Below are positions 10,561 through 19,777 of a stretch of DNA of 64,000 bases, one piece after another. Position numbers and translations under genes: made by a program. Within the stretch, counting starts at the first letter, position 1, and the number at the start of each line of letters is the position of its first letter. The notes under the pieces were generated by a model, which worked only from the letters and a program-made list of their open reading frames with translations, ran no database searches and was not told the DNA's origin. Source of the DNA: Georgenia wutianyii (GTDB lineage Bacteria > Actinomycetota > Actinomycetes > Actinomycetales > Actinomycetaceae); NCBI RefSeq assembly GCF_006349365.1, contig NZ_CP040899.1, positions 2,790,001-2,854,000 on the forward strand, written 5' to 3'.

Positions 10561-13500
10561 TCACAGGCGGGCGAGCGCGGCGCCGACGCGACGGACGATC
10601 TCCTCCTCGGTGAGACGGCCGGCCCGCAGGGTGCGGTCGGCGGCGACGTAGTAGAACGCGGCCCCGACCTCCTCGAGCGGCCGTCCGGTGCGCCGCGCCC
10701 ACGCGAGACGGTACAGCGCGAGCTGCAGCTCACGGGCGGCGAGCGTCTCCTCGTCGCGCGGCGGCGCACCGGTCTTCCAGTCGACGACGTCCAGGCCGTG
10801 CTCGTCGTCGAAGACGGCGTCGATGCGGCAGCGGACGACGGTGCCGGCGACGGCGGTCTCGAGGTCGACCTCGACGGCGACCGGCAGCCGGGCAGCCCAC
10901 GCGGAGGCGGCGAAGGTGCGGCGGAGCTCGGCGAGGTCCGGCGCCGTGCCGGTGGGCTCCTCCGGGGCGAGGAGGTCCTCGGCGCCGTCGACGTCGAGCA
11001 GGCTGGGCGCCCCGTAGAACTCCTCCACCCAGGCGTGGAAGCGGGTTCCGACGCTCGCGTGCTCGCTCGGCGCGCTCGGCATGGGCCTGCGCCGGTCGAG
11101 GGCGAAGGCGTGCGGGTCGTTGACGAGGCCGACGACGGCGGAGGCGGACAGGTGCGTGCCGAGCGAGACCTCCAGGCTCGCGGCCCGCGACTCCGCCCGC
11201 TCGCGCAGGAGCAGCTCCGCGTCGCGCGCCCAGCGGGCGACGTCCCCCTCCCGGGGCTCGGGGACACCGGTGGCGGTGCGCACGGCGACGGCGGCAGCCT
11301 CCAGGCGCCCGCGCCGCTCCCCGAGGGGGTCGAGCGGCCAGGTGGCGGCGACGACGCGCTCGAGGCTGGGGTTGACGGCGTCCGCCTCGGGCTCGGCGGC
11401 CCACCCCAGGGGCGCCTCCTCCACGAGCCCGGCGTCGCGCGGCTCGCTGAGGAAGCGGGAGGGCGGCAGCGGGGACTTGCCGGTGCGGAACCACGAGCCG
11501 GTGAGCAGGAGCGTGTGCCGGGCGCGGGTGACCGCGACGTAGGCGAGGCGCCGCTCCTCGGCGACGGCGTGACGGCCGCCGTCGCTGCGCAGCCGGGTGA
11601 GCGCGTCGCGCACGTCCGCGTGGGTCGGGGCGGGCGGGACGTCGAGGGCGGGCAGGCTCGCCGCGTCCCCGCGCAGCGGGTAGGGCAGCGCGCACCGGTC
11701 GGTGAGCCACCCGGAGGCGGAGACCGTGCCGTCGGGGCGCGGCCGCCCGTTGTAGCTGGGGAACTGGGACTCCACGAGCCCGGGGACGGCGACGACGTCC
11801 CACTCCAGCCCCTTGGCCGCGTGGACCGTGAGCACCTGGACCGCACCGGGCTGCGGGTCGGCGTCGACGGGCTCGAGCCCGCGTTCGCGCTCCTCGGCCG
11901 CGTCGAGCCAGCCGAGGAACGCCCCCAGCCCGCCACCGCCCGCGTCGGCGGCGAAGGAGGCGGCGACGTCGACGAACGCGTCGAGGTTCGCGCGGGCGTG
12001 GGCGGCGACCCGCCCGGCGCGCGCGGCCACCTCGATGTCCAGGCCCATGAGGGTGATCGTGTGGGCGACGACCTCGGGCAGCGACAGGTAGCTCAGCGAG
12101 CGGACCTGGCGCAGGAGGTCCCCGACGCGGCGGACGCGGCGCAGCCCGTCCACGGTGAGCGCGCTCCCGGTCGGGGAGCGCCAGTCGGCGGGCGGCGGGT
12201 CGTCCACCGCCTCGAGGATGCTCGCCTCGCCCTGCGCGCCGCCGGCGGCGGCCAGGGAGCGCGCCCACGCACCGAGGACGTGGAGGTCCGCGGCGCCGAG
12301 GCCGGCGCCGGTGAGCAGGCGCATCGCGGAGTCGCCGCGCGAGGCGTCGTGCGCGGCCTCGAGCGCGGCCCGGACGTCGACGATCTCGGGGGCGGCGAGG
12401 AGGCCGCCGAGCCCGAGCACCTCGACCGGGACGCCGCGCGCCCGCAGCGCCTCGACGACGGGGGTGAACTGCGAGCGGGTACGGCACAGGACGGCGGCGG
12501 TCTGCTCCGGGGACCAGCGCTCGGCGAGGAAGTCGGCGATGCCGGCCACCTCCTCGTCCACCGACTCCGCGTAGGCGGCGAGCACCTGCCCCTCCCCCGC
12601 ACCGGGCCGCGCGACGAGCTCGGGCACCTCGACCGGCGCCGGGCCGGAGTCGTCGGGCACGCGCAGCGGGCCGGACACGCGGTTGGCGACGGCGAGGATC
12701 CGGGCGTCGTTGCGCCACGAGGTGCGCAGGTAGCGGGTGGGCGTGTGGTCCTGGCCGGCGCGCCCGAGGCTGGGGAACTGGGCGGGGAAGTCGGCGAGCG
12801 CGGCCGCCGCGGCGCCGCGCCAGCCGTAGATCGCCTGGTTCGGGTCGCCCACCGCGGTGACGGCGTGCCCGCCGCCGAAGACGGCCGACAGGAGGCGCAG
12901 CTGGGCGACCGAGGTGTCCTGGTACTCGTCGAGCAGGACGAGGGGGTACTGCTCGCGCAGCGCCTGCCCGACGGCGGGGACGGTCTCGGCGATCCGGGCG
13001 GCCGTGGCGACCTGGTCGGCGAAGTCCATGACGCCGTGCTCGCGCTTGGCCCGGGCGTAGGCGTCGACGAGGTCGAGCAGGGCGAGCCGCTCACGCAGCG
13101 AGGTGACCACCTTGCGGGTGTCGGCGTAGGGCTTGGCGGTGCGCCCGGCGGGCGCGGCCTCGGTGAGCGAGCCGGCGAGGTCCTCGAGCTGCTCGCGGGC
13201 GTCGTCGGTGGTGAGGAGGTGCTCGGCGAGCGCGCCGGACAGCGCGAGGACCGCCTCGGTGACCGAGCCGGGTGAGGCGTCGACGTCGAGGGCGTCGTGC
13301 CAGCCCTGGACGACGCCGTCGGCCAGCTGCCAGGCGCCGGCCTCGGTGACGAGCCGCGCGTCGGGGTCCACCCCGACCCGCAGGGCGTGCTCCTTGGCGA
13401 TGTCGGCGGCGAAGGAGTTGTAGGTGGCGATCGTGGGCCGGTCGACGTCCATCCGTGGCCCGGTGTCGAGCAGCCCGGCGCGGCGCAGCTGGCGCAGCCG

Positions 13501-13770
13501 CAGGCGGACGCGGTCGGACAGCTCGGCGGCGGCCTTGCGGGTGAAGGTGAGCCCGAGGACCTCGTCGGCACGCACGTGCCCGTTGGCGACGAGGTAGACG
13601 ACGCGCGCGGACATCGTCTCCGTCTTGCCGGACCCGGCCCCCGCGACGACGAGCTGGGGCGCGAGCGGCGCCTCGATGACGGCCTGCTGCTCCTCGGTGG
13701 GCACGTGCTGGCCCAGCGCGCGGGCGATGTCCGCGGGGCTGTGCCACAGGGGGGTGGTCGTGCCGGTCAC
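10561..13770 (-). CDS. AdnB-like UvrD-family helicase with C-terminal RecB-type nuclease
   Basis: This 1069-residue protein starts at a GTG overlapping the preceding gene's stop (GTGA). The N-terminal superfamily 1A motor shows Walker A AGAGSGKT (about 42-49), motif II LLDEYQDTS and later UvrD motifs such as TVHAAKGLEWDVV and YVAVTRAR. The C-terminal nuclease domain has the RIDAVF and DVVDWKTGAP blocks of PD-(D/E)XK enzymes. With the adjacent AdnA-like subunit it should form a heterodimeric motor-nuclease that resects double-strand breaks for recombination, as AdnAB does in mycobacteria. All motor motifs look intact, consistent with AdnB being the lead motor. The name adnB is inferred from architecture and synteny. 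Confidence 0.92.
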   Translation of the reverse strand: MTGTTTPLWHSPADIARALGQHVPTEEQQAVIEAPLAPQLVVAGAGSGKTETMSARVVYLVANGHVRADEVLGLTFTRKAAAELSDRVRLRLRQLRRAGLLDTGPRMDVDRPTIATYNSFAADIAKEHALRVGVDPDARLVTEAGAWQLADGVVQGWHDALDVDASPGSVTEAVLALSGALAEHLLTTDDAREQLEDLAGSLTEAAPAGRTAKPYADTRKVVTSLRERLALLDLVDAYARAKREHGVMDFADQVATAARIAETVPAVGQALREQYPLVLLDEYQDTSVAQLRLLSAVFGGGHAVTAVGDPNQAIYGWRGAAAAALADFPAQFPSLGRAGQDHTPTRYLRTSWRNDARILAVANRVSGPLRVPDDSGPAPVEVPELVARPGAGEGQVLAAYAESVDEEVAGIADFLAERWSPEQTAAVLCRTRSQFTPVVEALRARGVPVEVLGLGGLLAAPEIVDVRAALEAAHDASRGDSAMRLLTGAGLGAADLHVLGAWARSLAAAGGAQGEASILEAVDDPPPADWRSPTGSALTVDGLRRVRRVGDLLRQVRSLSYLSLPEVVAHTITLMGLDIEVAARAGRVAAHARANLDAFVDVAASFAADAGGGGLGAFLGWLDAAEERERGLEPVDADPQPGAVQVLTVHAAKGLEWDVVAVPGLVESQFPSYNGRPRPDGTVSASGWLTDRCALPYPLRGDAASLPALDVPPAPTHADVRDALTRLRSDGGRHAVAEERRLAYVAVTRARHTLLLTGSWFRTGKSPLPPSRFLSEPRDAGLVEEAPLGWAAEPEADAVNPSLERVVAATWPLDPLGERRGRLEAAAVAVRTATGVPEPREGDVARWARDAELLLRERAESRAASLEVSLGTHLSASAVVGLVNDPHAFALDRRRPMPSAPSEHASVGTRFHAWVEEFYGAPSLLDVDGAEDLLAPEEPTGTAPDLAELRRTFAASAWAARLPVAVEVDLETAVAGTVVRCRIDAVFDDEHGLDVVDWKTGAPPRDEETLAARELQLALYRLAWARRTGRPLEEVGAAFYYVAADRTLRAGRLTEEEIVRRVGAALARL

Positions 13771-16700
13771 TGGGTCACCTGCCGTCCCTCGTCCTGGAGC
13801 GGGCAGCTGCGCCGCACGGGGCAGTGCCCGCAGCCGGGGTTGAGCCGGGCGTCGAAGCACGACCCGGCCATCGTGTCGGCGACCCGGGCGACGAGCTCGT
13901 GCGCCCAGCGCGGGTCCTCCGCCTCGGCGGGCGGCACCTGCGCCCGGGTGGTCGGCCCGCTGCTGCCGGCCCCGAGGTAGACGAGCCGCGCGCCGTCCGG
14001 GAGGGCGGGCCGCTCGAGGCCCCCGGCCTCGACCGCCACCTGGTAGGTGGCGAGCTGGGCGTTGGTGCGGGCGTCGTCCTCGCTCACCGGGTTCTTCGAG
14101 GTCTTGAGGTCGACGACGCGCACACGCTCGGCTCCGGCGACCGGGTCCGGCCCGAGCCGCTCGACGCGGTCGATGCGCCCCACGAGCCTGGCGCGCCCGA
14201 CGTCCGCCTCGAACTTCCGCTCGACGTCCACCTCGCCCGGCACCCCGGCGACGTAGGCGGCGAGCCGCTCGACCATCCGGTCGGCCTGCTCGCGCGAACG
14301 CCGCCCGACCCAGCCCTCGCCCAGCCCGAGGGAGGACCAGCGGGAGTCCAGGGCCTCGCGCAGCTCCTCGAGGGTGCCGTGCGGGTGCTCGGCGGCGATC
14401 TCGTGGACGAGGTTGCCGAGCGACTGGTCCAGGGTGTCCTCGCGCCGGCCCCCGGCGGCCTGCAGCGCCCACCGCAGCGGGCAGCGGTCGGCCGTCTCGA
14501 CGGCCGACGGCGAGACGCGCACCTGCTGGTCCGCGGCGTGGAGCGGGGCGGTGCTGCTCGGGGCGGCCAGGCCGTGCCAGTCGTCGGGGTCGGCGCCCGG
14601 CACCTCCTCGGCGGCGAGGTGGGCCAGGAGCGCGGCCGCGGCCTCGAGCCGGGGCCGGTTGCCGGGCAGGTCTCCGGCGGCGACCTCCTCGTCGAGCGCG
14701 GCGCGCAGCTCGGCGACGAGCCCGCGCAGGTCGAGCGCGGGCGGGACCCGGGTGAGGGCGGCGTCCTCGGTGTCCGCACCGAGGAGCTCGAGGAAGGAGG
14801 AGGGGCGGTCGTCGAGGTCGAGGACGGCGGTGGCGACGAGGCGGCGGGTGGAGCGCGAGACGGCGACGGCGAGCATGCGCAGCTCGTCGTCCAGCACGTC
14901 GCGCCGGGCCTGGCTGCGCGGGGCCACGGCACCCGGCTCGCGCCTGCCGGAGGCGATGTCGGCGAGCTCGCCGGCACCGAGGAGGGTGTCGCGCAGCCGC
15001 AGGTCGGGCCACACGTCCTCCTGGAGCCCGGCGAGGACGACGACCTCCCACTGCCCGCCGCCGGTGCCGGCGGGCGTGAGGATCGCGACGGTCTCGGTGC
15101 GCTGGGCCTGGGCGGCGAGGGTGTCGGCGGCGATGTCCTGGGCGAGGACCTCGGCGACGAACCCGGCGGGACCCGCCCCGGCCTGCCGCTCGTCGAACTG
15201 CTCGGCGGCGCGGAAGAGCGCCATGAGGGCGTCGAGGTCGGCGTCGGCGCGCTCACCGGACACTCCCCCGGCCAGCGCCCGGCGGCGCCAGGGGTCGGCG
15301 AGGCCGGTGGCCTCCCACACGGCCCACAGCACCTCGGTGGCGCCGCCGCCACGCTCGGCGGCCACGCGTCCGGCGGCGAGCGCCCGCGCGACCCGCAGCG
15401 GGCCGCGCCGGTGCGGTCCGGGCAGCTGCTCGGCGCGGGCGGGAGCGGCGAGGACCTCGAGCAGGAGCGCGTCGGTGGCCGCGCGGACCGCCGCCGGGGC
15501 CGCGGCCTCGGGCAGCTCCGCGGCGGCAGCGGTGCGCAGCACCCGGCGCAGCCCGCGCAGGGACACCGAGTCCATGCCGCCCACCGGGGAGCACAGGAGG
15601 GCGACGGCGGCCTCCGCGTCGAGCCCGCCGCTCACCGCGCGCAGCGCCGTGAGCAGCGGGCGGACCGCGGGCTCCTCGCGCAGCGCCTGGCGCGCACCCT
15701 CCTGGGCGACCGGGACGCCGGCCTCGCGCAGCTGGCGCCGCAGCCCGGCGACCTGGCCGGTGGACCGCACGACGACGACCATCTGCGACCACGCCGTGCC
15801 GTGGTGCAGGTGCTCCTCGCGCAGCCGCCGGGCGATGTGCGCCGCCTGCTGGCTCACGCTGCGCAGCACCGCGGTCTCCACGCCGTGCGGGGCGCCGTGC
15901 GCGGGGGCGTCGCGAGCGGGGTCGAGCTCGTGGACGTGGGGGGCCGCGCGGTGGCGGGCACCCCCGACCACCGACACCTCCCCGGTGACTCGGCGGACGA
16001 CCTCGCGCAGCTCGGGCGTGCCGCGCCAGACGGTCCCGAGCACCTCGCGGTCGGCACCGAACCCACCGAGCGCGTCCCCGGTGACGGCACGTCCGACGAG
16101 CGCGGGCGTCCCGCCGCGGAACCCCTGGACCCCGGCGTCCGGGTCGCCGAGGAGGACGAGCTCGGCGCCGTCGTCGGCGAGGGCGTGGAGGAGGCGTGCC
16201 GTGGCGAGCGTGGCGTCCTGGTAGTCGTCGACGACGACGGTGCCCCACCGCGGCGGGGCGAGGTCGGGCAGGTCGGTGCGCCAGTCGCGCAGCGCCTGGG
16301 TGGCGACGTCGACGACGGCGGCGACGTCGTAGCGCGGGCCACGGTCGGCCGGGCTCTCCCCGAGCACGGTGACGTCGGCGTACTCCTCCAGGACGACGGC
16401 GGCGGACTCCCACTCGGGCCGGCCCGCGCGCCGGCCGAGGGCGGCGAGGTCCTCCGGGCTGAGGCCGAGCTCGACGGCGCGGGTGAGCAGGTCGCGCAGC
16501 TGGTTGCGGAACGCCGTCTGGGCCCGCGCCTCGGCGCCGATCTCGGCGGGCCAGCCGGGGTCGCGTCCCAGGCCCTCGGCGTGGCCGGCGAGCAGCTCGG
16601 CGAGGATCGCGTCCTGCTGGGGGCCGGTGACGAGCGTGGGCGGCGGCAGGCGCAGCGCCGTGGCCCGGGCGTGGACGACGGCGTAGGCGAAGGAGGCGAC

Positions 16701-17045
16701 CGAGCGGACGAGCCCTCGCGAGCTGCCCCCGGCGCCGACGAGGCGCGAGCCGACGAGGTCGCGCACGCGGTCGGCCGCCCGCCGGGACGGCGCGAGGAGC
16801 AGCGCCGGGCTGCTCAGCGGGTGCGAGCCGACCGGTGCCCCGGCGGCGGCGCGGGCGAGGAAGGTCTCCACCGCCGTCGTCGTCTTGCCGCTGCCCGGCG
16901 CCCCGACGACGAGGAGGTGCCCCTGCCCCACGGGCCGGTCGACGACACGCCGCTGCCCCGCGTCCAGCCCCACGGGGGCGGGTGCCGCGGGGACGTCGAG
17001 CCTCACGTGTGCCACGCCCACGATGGAACCACGACCCACCGACAT
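13767..17045 (-). CDS. AdnA-like UvrD-family helicase with Fe-S nuclease domain
   Basis: This 1092-residue protein has an N-terminal SF1 motor with Walker A GAPGSGKTTT and a C-terminal PD-(D/E)XK nuclease (RIDRVERL, VRVVDLKTSKN). One cysteine (ADRCPLRW) plus a terminal cluster (CGHCPVRRSC) make a likely [4Fe-4S] clasp as in AddB/AdnA. Motif II reads VVVDDYQDA, with Asp in place of the catalytic Glu, suggesting a weak ATPase. This matches mycobacterial AdnA, whose motor is dispensable. Partner of the downstream AdnB-like gene, which overlaps it by 4 bases. An alternative GTG start at 17015 (MAHVRLDVP) is plausible. Confidence 0.9.
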   Translation of the reverse strand: MSVGRGSIVGVAHVRLDVPAAPAPVGLDAGQRRVVDRPVGQGHLLVVGAPGSGKTTTAVETFLARAAAGAPVGSHPLSSPALLLAPSRRAADRVRDLVGSRLVGAGGSSRGLVRSVASFAYAVVHARATALRLPPPTLVTGPQQDAILAELLAGHAEGLGRDPGWPAEIGAEARAQTAFRNQLRDLLTRAVELGLSPEDLAALGRRAGRPEWESAAVVLEEYADVTVLGESPADRGPRYDVAAVVDVATQALRDWRTDLPDLAPPRWGTVVVDDYQDATLATARLLHALADDGAELVLLGDPDAGVQGFRGGTPALVGRAVTGDALGGFGADREVLGTVWRGTPELREVVRRVTGEVSVVGGARHRAAPHVHELDPARDAPAHGAPHGVETAVLRSVSQQAAHIARRLREEHLHHGTAWSQMVVVVRSTGQVAGLRRQLREAGVPVAQEGARQALREEPAVRPLLTALRAVSGGLDAEAAVALLCSPVGGMDSVSLRGLRRVLRTAAAAELPEAAAPAAVRAATDALLLEVLAAPARAEQLPGPHRRGPLRVARALAAGRVAAERGGGATEVLWAVWEATGLADPWRRRALAGGVSGERADADLDALMALFRAAEQFDERQAGAGPAGFVAEVLAQDIAADTLAAQAQRTETVAILTPAGTGGGQWEVVVLAGLQEDVWPDLRLRDTLLGAGELADIASGRREPGAVAPRSQARRDVLDDELRMLAVAVSRSTRRLVATAVLDLDDRPSSFLELLGADTEDAALTRVPPALDLRGLVAELRAALDEEVAAGDLPGNRPRLEAAAALLAHLAAEEVPGADPDDWHGLAAPSSTAPLHAADQQVRVSPSAVETADRCPLRWALQAAGGRREDTLDQSLGNLVHEIAAEHPHGTLEELREALDSRWSSLGLGEGWVGRRSREQADRMVERLAAYVAGVPGEVDVERKFEADVGRARLVGRIDRVERLGPDPVAGAERVRVVDLKTSKNPVSEDDARTNAQLATYQVAVEAGGLERPALPDGARLVYLGAGSSGPTTRAQVPPAEAEDPRWAHELVARVADTMAGSCFDARLNPGCGHCPVRRSCPLQDEGRQVTQ

Positions 17046-17095
17046 CCCGTCACGCCCGCGGCGAACACCACCCCGCCCCGCGAGCCCTGCCCGCC

Positions 17096-17101
17096 TACGA
17101 T
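17096..17101 (+). promoter_or_regulatory. Candidate -10 box for DUF3107 gene
   Basis: TACGAT lies about 50 bases upstream of the TTG start at 17152, in the divergent gap with the AdnA-like gene. The predicted leader contains the AAGGAG site. Confidence 0.4.
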
Positions 17102-17151
17102 GGGACGACTGCCAGTCCCCGCGGCCCCGGCCGCCTCAGCAAGGAGCCACC

Positions 17152-17373
17152 TTGGAGATCACCATCGGCGTGCGCGACATCCCCCGCGAGATCACGATCG
17201 AGTCGCCGCTGTCAGCGGACGAGCTGCGGGAGACGGTCCGGTCGGCGCTCGACGCGGGCACCGCGCTCGAGCTCACCGACGAGCACGGCGTCCAGCTCCT
17301 CGTGCCCGGCGGGGCCCTCGGTTACGTGCGCCTCGGCTCGGAGACCCCCCGCCGCGTCGGCTTCGGGATCTGA
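17152..17373 (+). CDS. DUF3107 family protein
   Basis: This 73-residue protein starts at a TTG with an ideal AAGGAG site five bases upstream (17141-17146). It opens MEITIGVRDIPREITIESPL, the signature of the actinobacterial DUF3107 family (M. tuberculosis TB9.4, Rv3208A). It ends in a basic GYVRLGSETPRRVGFGI tail. It is small and soluble and has no established biochemical role. In mycobacteria it also sits between adnAB and the ferritin-like/rhlE genes. Confidence 0.9.
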   Translation: MEITIGVRDIPREITIESPLSADELRETVRSALDAGTALELTDEHGVQLLVPGGALGYVRLGSETPRRVGFGI

Positions 17374-17448
17374 CCCAGCGGCTGCCGGCCGGACGGCCCT
17401 GTCCTCGGGGCGGGCCAGCCGGTCGGTGACGGGTCTGAAGCTGCCCGC

Positions 17449-18105
17449 TCAGGCAGCCAGACCGAGCCGCTCCATCCGCTGGGCGTGCCTGCTCGACATC
17501 GTCGCGGCAGCCGGCGCCTGGAGCGCCGTGACGGCCTCGCGCCGGTCCCCGGCGGCGTCGGCGATCTGCGCGACGACCGCGGGCAGCACGGCCAGCGCCT
17601 CCCCCGCCACCCGGCGGCCCCACAGGGACAGTCGCGCGCGCAGCGGCTCGTCCTGCGAGAGGCGCCCGGCCATGAGGTCGATGACGACGTCGTCCGGCGC
17701 GCTCGCCCCCTGCATCACGCGCTCGCGCTGCTCGGCAGGAAGCAGCTGCGCGAGGACATCGCCGAGGTCGTGCACCATCCCGCCCATGACGGCGGTGCGC
17801 AGCAGCTGCTCCTCCCAGCTCATGGCCTCCATGCGCCCGCCGACCTCCTCGAGGAACCCGAGGTAGGGCGTCACCCCCTCGTGCGTGCCGACGGCCTCGT
17901 CCAGCATGGCCGCGACCACGTCGTAGTGACCCATCCGCTCGGCCGCCGCCCGGGCGAGCGACTCGCGTGCCCCGAGCGCGGGCGCGAGGTCGGCGTCGGC
18001 GGACAGCCAGGAGAAGGCCACGAGGTCACCCGCACCGAGGAGGGCGAGGACGGACGCCGGCCCCTCGCGGCCGTCCAGTGGCGGTGAGGGCGGGGTGTTC
18101 GGCAT
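17449..18105 (-). CDS. Ferritin-like fold protein (Rv3210c-type)
   Basis: This 218-residue, mostly helical protein belongs to the actinobacterial ferritin-like family related in fold to the tRNA hydroxylase MiaE. Helices contain AAAERMGHYDVVAAMLDE and SWEEQLLRTAVMGGMVHDLGDVL, with Glu and His residues spaced like di-iron ligands, though I cannot prove metal binding. It ends in a basic SSRHAQRMERLGLAA helix. Function unknown. In mycobacteria it is next to rhlE; here the accessory operon at 18254-23472 separates the two. The ATG at 18105 follows a TACGCT -10 by six bases, predicting a leaderless mRNA. Confidence 0.8.
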   Translation of the reverse strand: MPNTPPSPPLDGREGPASVLALLGAGDLVAFSWLSADADLAPALGARESLARAAAERMGHYDVVAAMLDEAVGTHEGVTPYLGFLEEVGGRMEAMSWEEQLLRTAVMGGMVHDLGDVLAQLLPAEQRERVMQGASAPDDVVIDLMAGRLSQDEPLRARLSLWGRRVAGEALAVLPAVVAQIADAAGDRREAVTALQAPAAATMSSRHAQRMERLGLAA

Positions 18106-18111
18106 ACGTCC

Positions 18112-18117
18112 AGCGTA
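18112..18117 (-). promoter_or_regulatory. -10 box, leaderless ferritin-like gene
   Basis: TACGCT on the minus strand ends six bases before the ATG at 18105, fixing that start over upstream in-frame codons. Confidence 0.55.
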
Positions 18118-18161
18118 CGTCCGGCCCACGGGTGACCACCGGGCGAGCCCTCGAGTGACAC

Positions 18162-18190
18162 TTGTCATGCAAGCGCTTGCATGCCATCGT
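18162..18190 (+). promoter_or_regulatory. Promoter with LacI-family operator for the amino-sugar operon
   Basis: CATGCAAGCGCTTGCATG at 18166-18183 is a perfect 18-bp palindrome with the central CG of LacI/GalR-family operators. It sits in the spacer between a possible -35 (TTGTCA, 18162-18167) and a weak -10 (CATCGT, 18185-18190; 17-base spacing), where a bound repressor would block RNA polymerase. It lies 71 bases upstream of the transporter start. The likely cognate regulator at the far end of the operon is a pseudogene. Confidence 0.7.
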
Positions 18191-18253
18191 CTCCGGCACC
18201 GGACCGGCAGCCGCCCTTCCGGACGAGTCACTTTGGATCAATGAGGAGACAAC

Positions 18254-19777
18254 GTGGGTGGTTTGGACTGGGCCGTCGTCGGCGGCTACTTCCTCGTCAT
18301 GGTGTGGATCGGCATGTGGTCGAGGCGCCGGATCTCCAACGCGAAGGACTTCTACGTCGCCGACGGGAAGATCCCGTGGTGGCTGACGGGCATCTCGCAC
18401 CACATGTCCGGCTACTCGGCCGCGGTCTTCGTCGGGTACGCGGCCCTCGCCTACACGACCGGCTTCGCCGTGTACGTGTGGTGGGCGCTGAGCATCACCG
18501 TCGCCTGCGCCGTCGGCGCCTGGCTCTTCGCCCCGCGCTGGCCGCGCCTGCGCCAGCAGCTGGGGATCATCTCGCCCCTCGAGTACCTCACGACGCGGTT
18601 CAACCTCCCCACCGAGCAGGTGCTCGCGTGGTCCGGGGCGCTGCTCAAGGTCTTCGACGTCGCCGCGAAGTGGACCGCCTCGGCGATCCTGCTCAACGTC
18701 TTCGCCGGCATCCCGCTGGCCTGGGGCGTCCTCCTCGTCGGCGGCGTGACGATGTTCTACTCGACGATCGGCGGCATCTGGGCCGACGTCCTCACCGACT
18801 TCGGCCAGTTCGTCATCCAGTTCGTCGCGGCCATCGTGATGTTCGTCATCGTCCTCGTCAAGCTCGACGGCGTCTCGACCCTCTGGACCATGTGGGACCA
18901 GCTCCCGGCGGGCCACTCCGAGCCGTTCAACGGCACGCTGACGATGTGGTTCTTCCTCGCGTACTGCGTCATCGCCACGCTCTCCTACAACGGCGGCACC
19001 TGGAACCTTGCGATGCGGATGATCTCCACGCCGAACGGCCGTGAGGCGCGCCGCTCGATGATCCTGTCCGGCGGCCTGTACCTGCTGTGGCCGCTCGTCC
19101 TCTTCGTGCCGATGTGGGCAGCGCCGATCCTCTTCCCGAACCTCGCGAACCCGGAGGAGTCCTACGCGATCATGGCGCAGTCGCTCCTGCCGGCCGGCCT
19201 CGTCGGCCTCGTCCTTGCCGGCATGTTCGCCCACACGATGGCGATGACGGCGTCCGACGCGAACGCGATCTCCTCGGTCGTCGTGCGCGACATCATCCCC
19301 GCCTTCCGCAAGGGCAGGGGCTTCCTCCCCGAGGCCCGTGAGCTGTGGGTCGCCCGCCTCACGACCTTCCTCTTCATCGCGCTCTCCATGGGCATCGCGC
19401 TCACCTCCGACAGCTTCGGCGGCGTCCTCGGCCTGCTCATCACGTGGTTCGGCGCGCTCGTCGGGCCCATCGCGATCCCGATGCTCCTCGGGCTCCTGCC
19501 CTGGTTCCGGAGGTCCGGCCCCTCCGCCGCCCTCATCTCCTGGGCCGCCGGCCTCATCGTCTTCGCGCTCAACAAGTACGTGTGGCCCGGCTGGATCGAG
19601 TCGCTCGGCGACCAGGCCCAGGCCTTCACGGTCGCCGGCCCCGTCCTCGTCTCCCTCGTCCTCTTCATCGTCATCGGCTACCTCAAGCCCGAGAACACCC
19701 CGGAGAGCGACGCGCTCATCGACTCCCTCGACCGCGACATCGAGGACCAGGACCGCGCGACGGCGGAGCGCGCCTGA
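18254..19777 (+). CDS. Sodium:solute symporter (SSS family), probable sugar or amino-sugar uptake
   Basis: This 507-residue protein has about 13 hydrophobic helices in the SSS arrangement. Typical blocks are WWLTGISHHMSGYSA in helix 2, the YSTIGGIWADVLTDFGQF region and SDANAISSVVVRDI. The GTG start has a GAGGAG site five bases upstream. It imports a solute with Na+ across the plasma membrane. Downstream AGE epimerase and NagB genes, each overlapping its predecessor, suggest an N-acyl-hexosamine or related sugar. It is the first gene of an operon controlled by the LacI-type operator at 18166-18183. The substrate is inferred only from its neighbours. Confidence 0.88.
   Translation: MGGLDWAVVGGYFLVMVWIGMWSRRRISNAKDFYVADGKIPWWLTGISHHMSGYSAAVFVGYAALAYTTGFAVYVWWALSITVACAVGAWLFAPRWPRLRQQLGIISPLEYLTTRFNLPTEQVLAWSGALLKVFDVAAKWTASAILLNVFAGIPLAWGVLLVGGVTMFYSTIGGIWADVLTDFGQFVIQFVAAIVMFVIVLVKLDGVSTLWTMWDQLPAGHSEPFNGTLTMWFFLAYCVIATLSYNGGTWNLAMRMISTPNGREARRSMILSGGLYLLWPLVLFVPMWAAPILFPNLANPEESYAIMAQSLLPAGLVGLVLAGMFAHTMAMTASDANAISSVVVRDIIPAFRKGRGFLPEARELWVARLTTFLFIALSMGIALTSDSFGGVLGLLITWFGALVGPIAIPMLLGLLPWFRRSGPSAALISWAAGLIVFALNKYVWPGWIESLGDQAQAFTVAGPVLVSLVLFIVIGYLKPENTPESDALIDSLDRDIEDQDRATAERA

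Noticed and set aside
10561..15051. A 1496-residue protein joining AdnB-like sequence to upstream sequence
   Set aside because: The part upstream of 13770 is an off-frame reading of the AdnA-like gene; the 4-base overlap and the domain start support GTG 13770.
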